Below are positions 7,809 through 17,085 of a stretch of 64,000 nucleotides of DNA, in pieces (the first letter of the stretch is position 1; every line of letters starts with the position of its first letter). Origin of the DNA: Paenibacillus alkalitolerans (GTDB lineage: Bacteria > Bacillota > Bacilli > Paenibacillales > YIM-B00363); NCBI RefSeq assembly GCF_016482785.1, contig NZ_JAEMXM010000012.1, positions 97,423-161,422 on the forward strand, in the 5' to 3' direction. Under the pieces are notes generated by a model that was not told where the DNA came from, ran no database searches, and worked only from the letters and a program-made list of their open reading frames with translations. Both the position numbers and the translations under genes were made by a program.

Positions 7809-9065
7809 ATGTTAATGATTCGCACTGAAATGTGGAAAAAGTTGTTGGCCGGAACGTTAGCTTTATCGATGGTGGCAGGAGGAGCCTCTTCCGCTTTCGC
7901 GAAAGACAAAGATCGCGACGACGATGACGACGATAAAGTAAAAATCGAAGTGAAAGACGGAAACCGCAAGATTGAAATAAAGTTGGATTTAGACGATGTG
8001 GAAAAAGAGGCCGCATGGGCGCTTAAATACATAGCTGAACTGGCTGCCAAAGGCGTATTCACCGGTTACGAGGACGGAACGTTCCGCCCGAAGCAGCACA
8101 TTACACGCGTTGAAGCGATTACGGCTGCCGTTCGTCTGATGGGGTTGGAGGCGCAAGCGAAATCGCAGGCGGAAATGAGCACGGAGCTCAACTTCAAAGA
8201 CGCGGAAAAAATCCAACGCAAATACCCATGGGCCGTCGGATATATATCGGTTGCTGTGGAGAACGACTTCTTTGCGGAAACCGAATCGGAAGTGAAGCCG
8301 GAGAAGAAAGCGGACCGCCTCTGGGCAACGATGCTTCTTATTAAGGCGTTGAAACTCGAAGAAGAAGCGAAAGCGAAGATGAATACGAAGCTTACGTTCA
8401 AGGACGCGAACGAAATTCCGGCCGGCGCTGTCGGATACGTCGCGCTTGCGGTGGAGAAAGGCCTCATCACCGGTTACGAAGACAACACGTTCAAACCGAA
8501 CAAACCGGTAACCCGCGCGGAATTGGCCGCCCTCCTTGAGCGGACGGACGATCAAATGCCGGAAACACCAGGGCATGTGGACGCGCAAGTGACGGGCACG
8601 GTTTCCTCTGTGATTGGAAATTCGATTACCATTGTAAAAGACGGACAACCGACGACGGTTAATGTTACAGCAGATACTTTCATATGGCGCAATAACCAGA
8701 AAGTAAACGTGACGGCCATAATTTCGGGCGATCAAGTGAAGGTCCATACTGTCCAAGGCGTAGCTACCTATATTGAAGTGAAACAAGCGGCAACAAACGA
8801 CAATACGGCGGTTTATACAGCCACGGGAATATATCAGGAGCACCGCTTGAATGCGCAAGGCGAACTTGAACAAATTACGATTCTCCGTGACGTATACGGT
8901 CAAAACGGTCAAAACCCGCATTCGGTTGTTTTCAATGTGGCGAGCGGCGCGCAAATTATCGGCGGTAACGCATTTTCGCTTCAAAAAGATAAGACGCAGC
9001 TTGAACTTCTTGTTATAGATCAAAAAGTAGAGACGATTAAAATTATTGAAGAAGATGATGAATAA
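7809..9065 (+). CDS. Secreted S-layer-homology (SLH) domain protein
   Basis: A signal peptide covers about residues 1-33 (cleavage near SSAFA). A very acidic Asp-rich stretch follows (DKDRDDDDDDK), which may bind cations. Three SLH modules then lie at about residues 75-125, 130-185 and 190-245; ITRVEAI and VTRAEL are typical SLH motifs, and the middle module is the most diverged. SLH modules bind pyruvylated cell-wall polymer. Residues about 255-418 form a beta-rich domain (VTGTVSSVIGNSITIVKDGQ) like the OB-type or DUF5666-like domains of secreted proteins. The start is the ATG at 7809, or ATG 7815. A terminator follows, so it is monocistronic. Confidence 0.85.
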   Translation: MLMIRTEMWKKLLAGTLALSMVAGGASSAFAKDKDRDDDDDDKVKIEVKDGNRKIEIKLDLDDVEKEAAWALKYIAELAAKGVFTGYEDGTFRPKQHITRVEAITAAVRLMGLEAQAKSQAEMSTELNFKDAEKIQRKYPWAVGYISVAVENDFFAETESEVKPEKKADRLWATMLLIKALKLEEEAKAKMNTKLTFKDANEIPAGAVGYVALAVEKGLITGYEDNTFKPNKPVTRAELAALLERTDDQMPETPGHVDAQVTGTVSSVIGNSITIVKDGQPTTVNVTADTFIWRNNQKVNVTAIISGDQVKVHTVQGVATYIEVKQAATNDNTAVYTATGIYQEHRLNAQGELEQITILRDVYGQNGQNPHSVVFNVASGAQIIGGNAFSLQKDKTQLELLVIDQKVETIKIIEEDDE

Positions 9066-9087
9066 AGACTAAATATAACATCGATAC

Positions 9088-9121
9088 GCCCTCCGGTCTC
9101 TCTTGAGATCGGGGGGCTTTT
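9088..9121 (+). terminator. Rho-independent terminator after the SLH gene
   Basis: A 13-bp stem (9088-9100 with 9105-9117) with a 4-nt loop and a trailing T-run. Confidence 0.85.
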
Positions 9122-9161
9122 CCATGTTTTTTTGTATATAATGGAAAAAGAGGTGAATTAC

Positions 9162-9902
9162 ATGACGGAAGCCGTTCTGGCAATAGAGCAATTGGTTGGA
9201 GGGTACAGCCGCAACAGACCGGTGCTGCGCGACATATCTTTGCAGGTGCAGCCGGGGGAATTGATCGGTTTAATCGGCCTTAACGGTGCGGGGAAGAGCA
9301 CGCTGATGAAACATATCATCGGTTTGCTTAAACCTCACCAAGGGCAAGTATCGGTTTGCGGCAAACGGCTCGCCGAGGAACCGGAGCAGTATCGGACGTC
9401 CTATGTATTCGTGCCGGAAAGTCCGTTATTATACGATGAACTGTCCGTATGGGAGCATCTCGAGTTTACCGCCATGGTGTACGGTATCGAACGCGCGGCA
9501 TTCGAGGATCGGGCCCAACGTTTGCTTGAACGGTTTCGAATGGCTGCCGAACGGAATAAGTTCGCTCGGCACCTGTCGAAAGGAATGCGCCAGAAGGTAA
9601 TGATCATGTGCGCGTTTCTCGTGCGGCCGCCTCTCTATCTCATAGACGAGCCGTTCCTGGGGCTCGATCCGCTTGCGGTGCGCGCGCTTTTGAAACAGAT
9701 GGATGAAGAGAAACGGTCGGGTGCGGGGCTAATTGTGAGTTCGCACATTATCTCGATGATGGAGACGTACTGCGATCGATACGTTGTGCTGCATGAGGGC
9801 AATATTATCGCGCATGGGACAAAACGGGATATTACAGAGTTGGCGGGGGCGCCTTCGATGGAGGAAGCGTTCTTCCGATTAGTGGGCGGGGGAGACGCAT
9901 GA
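9162..9902 (+). CDS. ecsA: ABC transporter ATP-binding protein EcsA
   Basis: This is the ATPase of the Ecs exporter, which in B. subtilis affects secretion, intramembrane proteolysis and competence. It has a Walker A (GLNGAGKST) at about residue 40, signature region HLSKGMRQKV at about residue 140, Walker B (PPLYLIDEPFLGLD) and the H-loop (SSHI). The 246-residue size matches EcsA. The start at 9162 follows AGAGGTGA; upstream in-frame codons to 9132 overlap the likely promoter region. It overlaps ecsB by 4 bp (ATGA), and the two are clearly one operon. The hit protein gene usually near ecs in Bacillus is absent. Confidence 0.88.
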   Translation: MTEAVLAIEQLVGGYSRNRPVLRDISLQVQPGELIGLIGLNGAGKSTLMKHIIGLLKPHQGQVSVCGKRLAEEPEQYRTSYVFVPESPLLYDELSVWEHLEFTAMVYGIERAAFEDRAQRLLERFRMAAERNKFARHLSKGMRQKVMIMCAFLVRPPLYLIDEPFLGLDPLAVRALLKQMDEEKRSGAGLIVSSHIISMMETYCDRYVVLHEGNIIAHGTKRDITELAGAPSMEEAFFRLVGGGDA

Positions 9903-11119
9903 TCGGCTTGACGGAGCTTTGGCGGCGCCGCCGCAATGCCGATGCGAAAGAAACTTTCCCATATTGGAAGTATGTCTTCAGCAGCGGTTTCGGATTAGTT
10001 GCCGCCGCAGCAGTATTTTTGTCGATTCAAGGGTACATCTTTTTGCTGCGTGAAGCCGAGCAAACCGGCGGCTTGCCCGTATCTCTTCCGTTCGCCGCAG
10101 CCTCCTTGCTGACGGTAACGCTTTTGTGGAACCCGGTTCGGACGTATTTGACGGAACCCGACATCGTCTTTTTGACCCCTGCGGAATCAAGAATGACTCA
10201 TTATTTTCGGCCGGCTTGGAATCGAGGGTTGCTCCAAAGCGGATTTGGCGTATGTGCGGCGCTTTTGGCGATATGGCCCTTCTTTTCCGCATTGGGGGGG
10301 ACTGCTTTAGTATATGGAGCCGTTATCATAATGACGGTTGTTATTAAAGCGATTCTATTTTTCGGATCTCGGGAGGAGAAGCGGTTCGATTCCCCAACGT
10401 ACAGGATCGTATTTCTTGCGGTCAAAGCACTGGCTGCCTTCGCATCGATCCATCTGATGTTTCGTTTCCCGCTTTCCGTATCCATTCCTGCAGTCGTAGT
10501 CGTTTGGGCGGCGTACTTGTTGTCTTTGCGATTGCCCGGCAAATTTTCCGTTCACTGGGAGTATCTCATCCGGGAGGAACGGCGAAAGAAAGCTGTGACG
10601 GAACGTTGGTTCAGCCAATTCGTCGACCTTCCGCGCAGTGAAGAAACGTATCGTCGGCGGGCTTATCTGCAGCCGCTGTTGACGCTTGCGTCAAAAAACG
10701 CGCGCAACGCCTATGTCTACTTGTATTGGAGGACGCTGCTTCGTTCTTCGATATTTATGATTTTGGTTCGGCTAATGTTATTGGAATATCTGTTTATGTT
10801 TTTATTTCCCGGAAAATGGACGAGCACCGCAATATATGCGGGTTTCGTCATTCTCGCCGGTATCCAATTGAAAAGTCTTGAGACGATCCGCAGAGACGTG
10901 CTGCATCTGGCCGTCTCACCGATTCCCGAGGAGCAGCGTCGTCTCGCAGTGCGGACTATCAGGCGTTCCGCGCATCGGGCATGGAACGTGCTGGCCGCAC
11001 TTCCGCTCTTTGCGGTCATGCCATGGCATTTCGTGATAACTTTGACGGCGGCCGGTGTTGTTGCTCCCGTACTTTTTGCAAGGGGAAAGACCGGCCTCAC
11101 TGGGCGGAAAGGCATATGA
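9899..11119 (+). CDS. ecsB: ABC transporter membrane protein EcsB
   Basis: This is the membrane partner of EcsA. The 406-residue protein has a soluble N-terminus, about eight hydrophobic segments in two groups (residues about 25-175 and 275-400) and a charged central region (HWEYLIREERRKKA), as in EcsB. The start codon overlaps the ecsA stop. The pairing with a cognate ATPase and the size make the assignment secure; the transported substrate is not established for the family. Confidence 0.87.
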   Translation: MIGLTELWRRRRNADAKETFPYWKYVFSSGFGLVAAAAVFLSIQGYIFLLREAEQTGGLPVSLPFAAASLLTVTLLWNPVRTYLTEPDIVFLTPAESRMTHYFRPAWNRGLLQSGFGVCAALLAIWPFFSALGGTALVYGAVIIMTVVIKAILFFGSREEKRFDSPTYRIVFLAVKALAAFASIHLMFRFPLSVSIPAVVVVWAAYLLSLRLPGKFSVHWEYLIREERRKKAVTERWFSQFVDLPRSEETYRRRAYLQPLLTLASKNARNAYVYLYWRTLLRSSIFMILVRLMLLEYLFMFLFPGKWTSTAIYAGFVILAGIQLKSLETIRRDVLHLAVSPIPEEQRRLAVRTIRRSAHRAWNVLAALPLFAVMPWHFVITLTAAGVVAPVLFARGKTGLTGRKGI

Positions 11120-11150
11120 AATCTTAAGAATGAAAGCTGGCGATGCTGCA

Positions 11151-11924
11151 GTGTGTTTAATTTTGTTCGCTTATAAAGTACATCCTAAATATCAACTTAT
11201 CTTAGCGGCTAATCGGGATGAATTTTACAACAGACCGACATCTCCGGCTCATTATTGGGACGATCATCCGAATATACTGGCTGGGCGGGATTTATTGAAG
11301 ATGGGTACTTGGTTGGGAGTAACAACGACAGGCCGGTTTGCAGCCCTTACCAATTATCGAAATCCGAAGGAAGAATCGGATGGCAAGCGTTCGCGGGGAG
11401 AGTTGGTTGCCGATTTTTTGAAGGGTATTAAATCACCGAGAGTCTATATATCGGAAGCGGCGGACGCACGGGAATCCTACCCAGGTTACAATTTGCTGGC
11501 AGGGGATACGAACGAGTTGTATTATTATTCAAATATTGAAGACAAGATTCGAAAGCTGGAGCCGGGGATTTACGGTGTTAGCAATCATTTGCTAAATACC
11601 GAATGGCCCAAGGTTAAACGCGGTAAAGCTGGTCTAGCAAATATTCTGAGTGAGAGTGACGACCATTTGACTGCACGGTTATTTACGCTGCTCTATAACA
11701 CGGACCCCGCTTCAGATGATTTGCTTCCTAGCACCGGGGTTTCTCTGGAGTGGGAGCGGCTGCTCTCCCCGATCTATATTCGAAGTGACAGCTACGGCTA
11801 TGGCACTAGGAGCTCAACGGTTCTTTTGATGACAGATGAAGTAATTTGGTTCAGAGAGAGAGTATATCCCCGGGAAGAGACGAAAGATCGGCAATTCACA
11901 ATTAACATTCGTAACCGGGAATAA
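11151..11924 (+). CDS. NRDE-family (TANGO2-like) protein
   Basis: This is a member of the NRDE/TANGO2 family, named for the motif seen here as LAANRDEFYNRPT at about residues 15-27. Members usually begin Met-Cys-Leu-Ile, which matches a GTG start at 11151 (VCLILFAYK). An ATG at 11130 would add seven residues. Neither has a strong ribosome site; it starts about 30 bp after ecsB and may be coupled to it. Family size (about 255 residues) fits. Biochemical function is not settled; the cysteine next to the start suggests an N-terminal nucleophile fold. Confidence 0.8.
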   Translation: MCLILFAYKVHPKYQLILAANRDEFYNRPTSPAHYWDDHPNILAGRDLLKMGTWLGVTTTGRFAALTNYRNPKEESDGKRSRGELVADFLKGIKSPRVYISEAADARESYPGYNLLAGDTNELYYYSNIEDKIRKLEPGIYGVSNHLLNTEWPKVKRGKAGLANILSESDDHLTARLFTLLYNTDPASDDLLPSTGVSLEWERLLSPIYIRSDSYGYGTRSSTVLLMTDEVIWFRERVYPREETKDRQFTINIRNRE

Positions 11925-11989
11925 TAGTTTTGGACCAGCAATAAGAAGACGATGGAGGCTGGCGGCTGCCCAGCCTCCTCTAGTGCAGC

Positions 11990-13405
11990 CTATATCTGCT
12001 GTACTTTAATTAAATTAGTCGATCCTGATTTCCCGATCGGTACACCTGCGGTTATTACTACATAGTCACTTTTCTCAAGAAGACCGGTTTTAATGCTGTT
12101 ATGGATTGCGGATTCAAACATTTCATCGGTTGTTGCTACGCCGTCTCCCAAGACGGGAACGACCCCCCATAAAAGGCACAACCTCTGCAGAATGTGATGA
12201 TGTTGAGTAATTGCAATAATGGGAGCTTCGGGACGATATTTTGAAACCATTCGGGCAGTAAAGCCGCTTTCTGTCGGAGTGATAATGGATTTCGCATTTA
12301 ATTCCAATGACGAACTCACAACGGCTTGACTAATAATTTCCGTCACATTTGCGGATTGCTGTTTCCTTCTCTTGGAGAATTGCTCGCAGTAGTCTATCGT
12401 CGATTCCGCTCTTTCCGCGATAGTCGCCATTGTGATGACTGATTCTACCGGGTACTTCCCCGCAGCGGTTTCGCCGGAAAGCATAAGAGCATCCGCCCCC
12501 TGTAAGACGGCTGAAGAAACGTCACTTACTTCTGCCCGGGTAGGGCGTGGGTTTACTTGCATAGAGTCCAACATATGTGTTGCTACTATAACAGGCTTTC
12601 CCGCTGCATTGCATTTCTCAATGATATTCCTTTGGACGAGCGGAACTTCCTCAACTGGAATTTCGACACCGAGGTCGCCGCGGGCAACCATGATCCCGTC
12701 AGAAACCTCTATAATCTCATCCGCGTTCGTGACGCCTTCTTCGTTCTCTATCTTGGAAATTACCTGAACGTGCTGCGCATTATTTTCTTGTAATATCTGT
12801 CTTACTTCTAATATATCTTCAGCTTTTCTGACAAAAGAGACGGCTATTATGTCGATTTCGTTCTCCAAGCCAAATATAATGTGGCGGACATCCCTTTCTG
12901 TGATGCCTGGAAGCGTGGTTTTGACACCAGGCAGATTGACGCCTTTTCTTGGTTTTAGGTTCCCGCCGTTAACGACCTTGCAATGAATGTCTTGGTTCTC
13001 GACGGATAAGACACGCAATTCAATTAGCCCGTCGTCAATCAGAATTCTTGAATTTGGATAGAGAACTTTGGGCATGTCTTCATAAGTAACCGAAATCCTC
13101 TCGTTATCGCCAAGTACTTGAGCCGTTGTGAGAATAATCTCGTCGTTATTTTGCAATTGAATGAATTGGTCTTTCAGTTTTCCAATCCTGATCTCAGGCC
13201 CCTTAATATCCAGCAGCACCGGAACAAAAGTATTCAATTCTGCGGCAGCTTGTCGAATATTTTGGATTCTAACTTTATGTTCTTCCAGCTCGCCATGCGC
13301 CATATTTAACCTGGCAACCGTCATTCCTGAGCGAATCATGTCTGCCAGCGTCGCAACTGAATCGCACGAAGGCCCTAAAGTGCAAACCATTTTTGTTTTC
13401 CTCAT
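11990..13405 (-). CDS. pyk: Pyruvate kinase (short form)
   Basis: It converts phosphoenolpyruvate and ADP to pyruvate and ATP. The barrel and lid are complete: MVCTLGPS, LDIKGPEIRIG, the signature SKIENEEGVTNADEII, MVARGDLGVEI and LSGETAAGKYP. The 471 residues stop at the allosteric domain; the extra C-terminal phosphohistidine-like domain of the main pyruvate kinase of many Bacillales (about 585 residues) is missing. The segment normally ATQMLDSM reads ATHMLDSM, so a usually conserved Gln is His. This may be a second, specialised isozyme. GGAGAG precedes the start. It is divergent from an AraC-type regulator with 100 bp between the start codons, so it may be controlled by it. Confidence 0.9.
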   Translation of the reverse strand: MRKTKMVCTLGPSCDSVATLADMIRSGMTVARLNMAHGELEEHKVRIQNIRQAAAELNTFVPVLLDIKGPEIRIGKLKDQFIQLQNNDEIILTTAQVLGDNERISVTYEDMPKVLYPNSRILIDDGLIELRVLSVENQDIHCKVVNGGNLKPRKGVNLPGVKTTLPGITERDVRHIIFGLENEIDIIAVSFVRKAEDILEVRQILQENNAQHVQVISKIENEEGVTNADEIIEVSDGIMVARGDLGVEIPVEEVPLVQRNIIEKCNAAGKPVIVATHMLDSMQVNPRPTRAEVSDVSSAVLQGADALMLSGETAAGKYPVESVITMATIAERAESTIDYCEQFSKRRKQQSANVTEIISQAVVSSSLELNAKSIITPTESGFTARMVSKYRPEAPIIAITQHHHILQRLCLLWGVVPVLGDGVATTDEMFESAIHNSIKTGLLEKSDYVVITAGVPIGKSGSTNLIKVQQI

Positions 13406-13463
13406 AATGACTCTCCTCAGTGTTTTTAATATCTTATTCGAAAACGCATTGACCTCGCCATGG

Positions 13464-13492
13464 ATTATAGTACGATGGTTGTAATATAGTAC
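13464..13492. promoter_or_regulatory. Direct repeat in the pyk/araC-type divergent promoter region
   Basis: The 8-bp core TATAGTAC occurs at the ends of 13464-13473 and 13483-13492, 19 bp apart, just before the AraC-type gene. Two same-facing half sites about two helix turns apart are typical of AraC-family operators. Autoregulation and control of pyk are plausible inferences. Confidence 0.4.
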
Positions 13493-13505
13493 AAAGGTGA
13501 TTGCG

Positions 13506-14288
13506 ATGATAACCGTTGAGAATGTTCGCCAGGATCGCGGACTTGATTTATTTGAGGAGAAGCGGTGTGCAATTGATAATGTTTTTTTCTTGAATACATA
13601 TGGGAAATGCGTGTTTTGGATGAATGATAGAAAAGTTGTTATGGAAAAAGGAGACGCAATTTTGATTCCTGAAGGGGTCCAATTTTATTGGAAAAGCATC
13701 CCGACGGTGTTTCATTCGAAATATGCAGTAACATTTCGAAAAATGAACGACTCCCCTCCTCTGCCATTTTTCAACTCTAAAGAATATATATATGCCAAGC
13801 TTGGCTGTTACGATCTGATCCATGAGCGAATGAAGTTAATCAGCAGCCAGTGGAATGACAAGTTGCCCTATTACGATATTCTTGGCGCAGCCCTGATGCT
13901 TGAAATATTGACATATTGTCAAAGAGAATCGGACAGGGGGACACTTATCCCGGAAAAATATAACATTGTCGAAATAATGAAAAGGTATATTCAAGAGAAC
14001 TATCGAAGAAAGATTACAAAAGAAGATCTTGCCCGCGTTATTAGAAAAAGTCCGAATTACGCCGCAACGCTTTTTAGCCGAACCACCGGACAAACCATTA
14101 GCGAATATGTCCACTCGATTCGAACAAAAACTGCAATATATATGCTAAGCGAGTCTGACTTAACAATTGGTGAGATATCCGAGTTTTTGGGTTATAGTGA
14201 TGTATCGTATTTCAACAAAGTTTTTAAGCGGATCACCGGGAGGACACCATCGGACTACTTCAATGAAAGACCTTCAATAATTATCTAA
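13506..14288 (+). CDS. AraC-family transcriptional regulator
   Basis: This DNA-binding regulator has a cupin-like sensor domain (about residues 15-120; GDAILIPEGVQFYW) and a C-terminal AraC double helix-turn-helix (about 160-257; ISEYVHSIRTKTA and the signature IGEISEFLGYSDVSYFNKVFKR). The start at 13506 follows AAAGGTGA. It is divergent from the short pyruvate kinase and overlaps the next start region, a type II pantothenate kinase, by a nucleotide or so, suggesting cotranscription. A sugar or glycolytic signal would fit, but no ligand can be read from sequence. Confidence 0.85.
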   Translation: MITVENVRQDRGLDLFEEKRCAIDNVFFLNTYGKCVFWMNDRKVVMEKGDAILIPEGVQFYWKSIPTVFHSKYAVTFRKMNDSPPLPFFNSKEYIYAKLGCYDLIHERMKLISSQWNDKLPYYDILGAALMLEILTYCQRESDRGTLIPEKYNIVEIMKRYIQENYRRKITKEDLARVIRKSPNYAATLFSRTTGQTISEYVHSIRTKTAIYMLSESDLTIGEISEFLGYSDVSYFNKVFKRITGRTPSDYFNERPSIII

Positions 14289-14317
14289 TGATATGGAAGC
14301 GGGTTGATAACTCAATG

Positions 14318-15130
14318 ATGAATATCGGAATTGATGCAGGAGGCACGCTGATCAAAGTCGCCTGCAAGAAGAATGATTCGCTCGAATTCAATAAGCTGCC
14401 TGTTTCCCAACTGGAACATGCGGCCTCATGGATTAACGGGCTGGATCGCGCTGACATTTGTGTTACCGGTGGCAAAGCGGCTTTGTTGAAATCGCTGTTG
14501 AAGAACAAAGCTGCAGAGATTGTTGAATTTACGGCAACCAGTAACGGGGTGCGATACCTTCTTGAAAAAAACGCTATATCTGAGAAAGCATATATATTAA
14601 CCAATGTCGGTACCGGTACTTCGATTCATTATGTAGAAAATAGCAGGGAACAACGCATCGGCGGAACCGGGGTCGGCGGCGGAACGATCATGGGGCTTTC
14701 TCGACTTTTGACCGGGTTAACGGATTATGAAGCAATTGTATCTTTATCGGCAAAAGGTTCCCGAGACCGGATCGATTTGAAAGTAAGCCATATCTATGAA
14801 GGGGCGGTACCGCCGATCCCGGGAGATTTGACGGCAAGCAATTTTGCAAATGTGTTGTCTTTGGATTCTATAGATCAATTAACGAAGGAAGAATTGCTGG
14901 CTTGTGTAATCGGTCTGGTGGGAGAGACCGTGGCAACAACAAGTGTACTAGCCGCCGGTCAGTGTGGAGTTTCAACGATAATCTTTATTGGCTCATCTTT
15001 CATTGGAAATGATCTTCTTAAAGAGGTAGTACAGAGTTATACGAAGCTGCGGGGAGCCTCGCCGATATTCCTTGAAAATGGCGAGTATTGCGGGGCCATC
15101 GGAGCTTGTTTGCAGCTGTCGGGCCATTGA
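14318..15130 (+). CDS. coaW: Type II pantothenate kinase
   Basis: It phosphorylates pantothenate in the first step of coenzyme A synthesis. This is the ASKHA-fold (type II) enzyme: phosphate-1 loop GIDAGGTLIKV at residues 4-14, adenosine/phosphate motifs NVGTGTSIHYV and GGTGVGGGTIMGLS, and the C-terminal GEYCGAIGACLQL. The 270-residue size is standard for Bacillales CoaW. The start is ATG 14318 (or 14315) by family N-terminus; the frame from 14288 overlaps the regulator's stop. It is cotranscribed with an AraC regulator, which is unusual for a housekeeping CoA gene. Confidence 0.87.
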   Translation: MNIGIDAGGTLIKVACKKNDSLEFNKLPVSQLEHAASWINGLDRADICVTGGKAALLKSLLKNKAAEIVEFTATSNGVRYLLEKNAISEKAYILTNVGTGTSIHYVENSREQRIGGTGVGGGTIMGLSRLLTGLTDYEAIVSLSAKGSRDRIDLKVSHIYEGAVPPIPGDLTASNFANVLSLDSIDQLTKEELLACVIGLVGETVATTSVLAAGQCGVSTIIFIGSSFIGNDLLKEVVQSYTKLRGASPIFLENGEYCGAIGACLQLSGH

Positions 15131-15236
15131 AGAGGAGGACTTGTGTATGCCGGGGCGCGTTATCTGCTGGTCGCTATAAGGCGTACATCGGCTAGCTCAG
15201 CTAAATACCTTGGAAATTATGGTTCGGGGGAGGACT

Positions 15237-15794
15237 ATGTCAAGTCAAGAAACCATCGTAATGAAACCTAGAGGAGAAACTATATCTAAAATCATCTTAT
15301 TTAGAGGTAAAGCTGGAACGGGTAAATCCACATTATCAAGCGAACTTGGTAAGAGGCTCGCAATACCTGTCTTACATAAAGACGACATCTATTCGGTTGC
15401 AGACTATGTGTCCAGGCATAGTGTCAGAAATAAAATATGCTTCGATATTCTTTATCGTTTCTTGCAAACTGTAATTGATTCCAATGCGGCGATTATTCTT
15501 GATTTCGGGCTGAATCATATTGACGATGCACGAAGATTAAAGAATTGGATCGAGGATCGAGGCGGGGAGTTAAAGTCTCTGCTTTGAATATGCAGCGACG
15601 ATTCAATTTGGGCCGAGAGGCTTACTGAACGAAGTGTTAGTCCATTGCCTAATCAGTTGATTACAAATTTATCTGAACTTAAAGAACATTATAAGAACTT
15701 TAAAACAGAATGCCTTGAAGGAGAGTTAGTTTTGGATACCATTCAGCCGAAAGATTCAATAATTGCTCAAATCGAATCATTTGTGGCTTGCTAA
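15237..15794 (+). pseudogene. P-loop kinase-like protein interrupted by an in-frame TGA
   Basis: From ATG 15237 (GGGGGAGG upstream) the protein has a Walker A motif (FRGKAGTGKST) and a DDIYSVAD segment, as in small AAA/shikimate-kinase-like ATPases of about 180 residues. TGA at 15585-15587 ends it at 116 residues. The same frame continues with no shift to TAA 15792-15794 (ICSDDSIWAERLTERS ... VLDTIQPKDS), giving about 185 codons, the expected full size. A single base change (for example TGG to TGA) would explain it. It is either a recent nonsense mutation or a sequence error; the otherwise intact sequence favours something recent. Confidence 0.75.
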
Positions 15795-15974
15795 TAGCTG
15801 AGTTTAGATCGTTGGTCGTTCTGCATTAGCGAATAAGAATGTTTCGTTTATTTCGCCGTTGACCTGGTGAGCGGGTGATTTTTTGTGAATGAGACACTTT
15901 ACTAAATTAACGTATTATCGTATCATCGAGTTAATGCGATAAATATATTATAATGATTGTAGGTGTAATCGAAA

Positions 15975-17073
15975 TTGTCCACAAACAAAATTCAATCACG
16001 TGATGCACTGCGAAACTTGAAGCCCTATTCGCCGGGAAAACCGATTTGGGAGGTGCAGAAGGAATTAGGGTTACAAAGAGTTATCAAATTAGCTTCAAAT
16101 GAAAATCCGCTCGGACCTTCGCCCAAAGCCGTTCAAGCCATTACAGAAGCTTCGTCTGATCTTCATCGTTATCCGGATGCCCAAGCGATTGATTTAAGAA
16201 AGGCAATTGCTGATAAATACGATATAACTCCGGAGCAAATTATTGTAACGAATGGAGGGGATGAGCTTAACGCTTGTTTCCGAAACTTTTTTGGATTGTT
16301 GCGATGAAGTTATGGTACCGGGGCCCTCCTTTAGCGAATATGAATTTAGCGGGACACTTATGGGAGCTAAAGTGAAGACCGTGCCTCTGTCAGGGAATTA
16401 TCAATATCATGTTGAAGATATACTCAGCGCTGTTACTGAGCGTACAAAGATATTGTTTCTATGCTCCCCAAACAATCCGACGGGAACGATACTCTTGAAA
16501 TCGCAGCTTCAACAAATTCTTGATTCCATACCCAAAAGCGTGCTTGTTGTCCTCGATTCAGCCTACAGTCACTATGTAACATCGAACGATTATACGGATG
16601 GAATAGAGTTCGTCAAAGCTGGCTACCCTCTTCTTGTATTGCAGACTTTCTCCAAAGTATACGGCCTTGCAGGTATTCGGGTCGGTTTCGGTGTTTCTTC
16701 TCCGGAAATAATCAGCGGTATATTGCAGGTGAAAGAGCCCTTTAATGTAAATGCCTTAGCCCAACTTGCGGCGGCGGCGGCAATTCAAGATGACGAACAT
16801 GTCCAAGCGTCACGTCGACTGGTAACAGAACAACGTAAGAAGCTATATGCAAAATTGCAAGCGTTAGGTGTAGGTTATACGGAAAGTATGAGCAATTTTA
16901 TATTGGTTGAGCTCGGGCCTGATGCGGAACTGATATACCGGAAAATGATGGAGAAAGGAGTAATTGTCCGCTATGGAGGTACTTGGGGATTGCCGAATTG
17001 TGTACGGGTAACCGTTGGGACGCCTGAAGAGAATGATATGCTGATCGAGGTAATGAGTGAAGTGTTGGCTTAA
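15975..17073 (+). pseudogene. hisC: Histidinol-phosphate aminotransferase gene with a frameshift
   Basis: This is a PLP-dependent class I/II aminotransferase that would make L-histidinol phosphate. The N-terminal frame (TTG 15975 after AGGTG) encodes KLASNENPLGPSPKA through IIVTNGGDEL and then runs to a stop at 16307. The rest, TLVSETFL...VPGPSFSEYEF, the lysine segment LQTFSKVYGLAG and the end at 17073, is in the +1 frame. The switch is at about 16266-16272, where family proteins read D-E-L-I-T-L, so two bases are probably missing. Both halves are otherwise intact, including CSPNNPTG. The segment LDCCDEV is also atypical (usually LDPGDEV). It is either a young pseudogene or a sequencing indel. 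It stands alone, outside a his operon. Confidence 0.85.
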
Positions 17074-17085
17074 ACAACTGAACGG

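Noticed and set aside
7989..9023. 344-codon open frame on the minus strand
   Set aside because: It lies entirely opposite the SLH protein gene, has Arg/His-rich shadow composition and no ribosome site.
15131..15236. Possible small gene or RNA between coaW and the broken kinase
   Set aside because: No consistent frame with a ribosome site and no stable fold by eye.
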